Positions 63,939-64,000 of a stretch of DNA of 64,000 bases are shown here, piece by piece. Under the pieces are notes generated by a model. It was not told the DNA's origin and did not search any database. It saw nothing but the letters and a program-made list of their open reading frames with translations. The first letter of the stretch is position 1. The number at the start of each line of letters is the position of its first letter. Origin of the DNA: Bolinopsis microptera (taxonomy: Eukaryota > Ctenophora > Tentaculata > Lobata > Bolinopsidae); contig NC_087082.1 of the NCBI RefSeq assembly GCF_026151205.1, forward strand, positions 3,810,001-3,874,000. The letters run 5' to 3'. The translations under genes and the position numbers were made by a program.

Positions 63939-64000
63939 GTTAGTAATATTTATTCATGAGTAGTGAGTAATTATAAATTGACGATAAATATCCCGACATG

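Noticed and set aside
1-64000. CRISPR arrays, tRNA or rRNA genes
   Set aside because: The tandem repeats present lack spacer structure, and I found no cloverleaf, box A/B pair or rRNA core sequence.

Overview
The window is eukaryotic, AT-rich invertebrate DNA. Evidence: GT-AG introns of about 110-165 bp, a cluster of single-exon seven-transmembrane receptors with LDL-receptor class A repeats, and a dense, nested load of animal-type transposable elements. Short introns and this receptor type would fit a sponge or another marine invertebrate, but nothing here fixes the species. There are no bacterial-style operons, rRNA, tRNA or CRISPR arrays that I can see.

Layout. 1-4.7 kb is repeat-rich. 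It holds a non-autonomous hAT-like element with perfect terminal repeats and an 8-bp target duplication, which carries a 23-bp minisatellite, followed by a 5'-truncated, mutated LINE. 5.27-7.74 kb is receptor gene 1. Its 3' flank is split by an intact minus-strand Penelope-like retroelement of the permuted type, with the GIY-YIG nuclease N-terminal to the reverse transcriptase. 12-17.2 kb is a stack of nested repeats: an unclassified family called R here, a FLYWCH-domain element with a 9-10 bp target duplication, and a long palindrome. 17.24-19.71 kb is receptor gene 2. About 18.94-30.76 kb and 30.76-42.56 kb are two tandem copies of an 11.8-kb unit. Each contains a receptor 3' end, its flank, an R copy split by a complete autonomous Helitron, a foldback element and a small inverted-repeat element. 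The second unit starts inside a receptor gene, so receptor 3 is a 3' fragment. 42.56-53.8 kb has a third Helitron in another R copy at a different position, then foldback and R fragments. 53.89-56.37 kb is receptor gene 4.

57.4-60.7 kb holds three separate short inverted-repeat elements (one nested in a fourth) and a transposase-like fragment. The most unusual begins and ends in runs of 16-18 G/C and has a 7-bp target duplication. 61.3-64 kb has two spliced genes of unknown function on the plus strand. The first is an intact three-exon gene for 171 residues, followed at once by a decayed beta-tubulin fragment. The second has at least four exons, one single-base frameshift, and runs off the window.

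The main story is genomic. The three Helitrons have identical 1754-residue RepHel proteins and intact ends, and a paralogous empty site lies in the same window. Two of the copies come from segmental duplication of one insertion and the third is an independent insertion, so the family looks recently active. The receptor cluster appears to expand and break through the same duplications.
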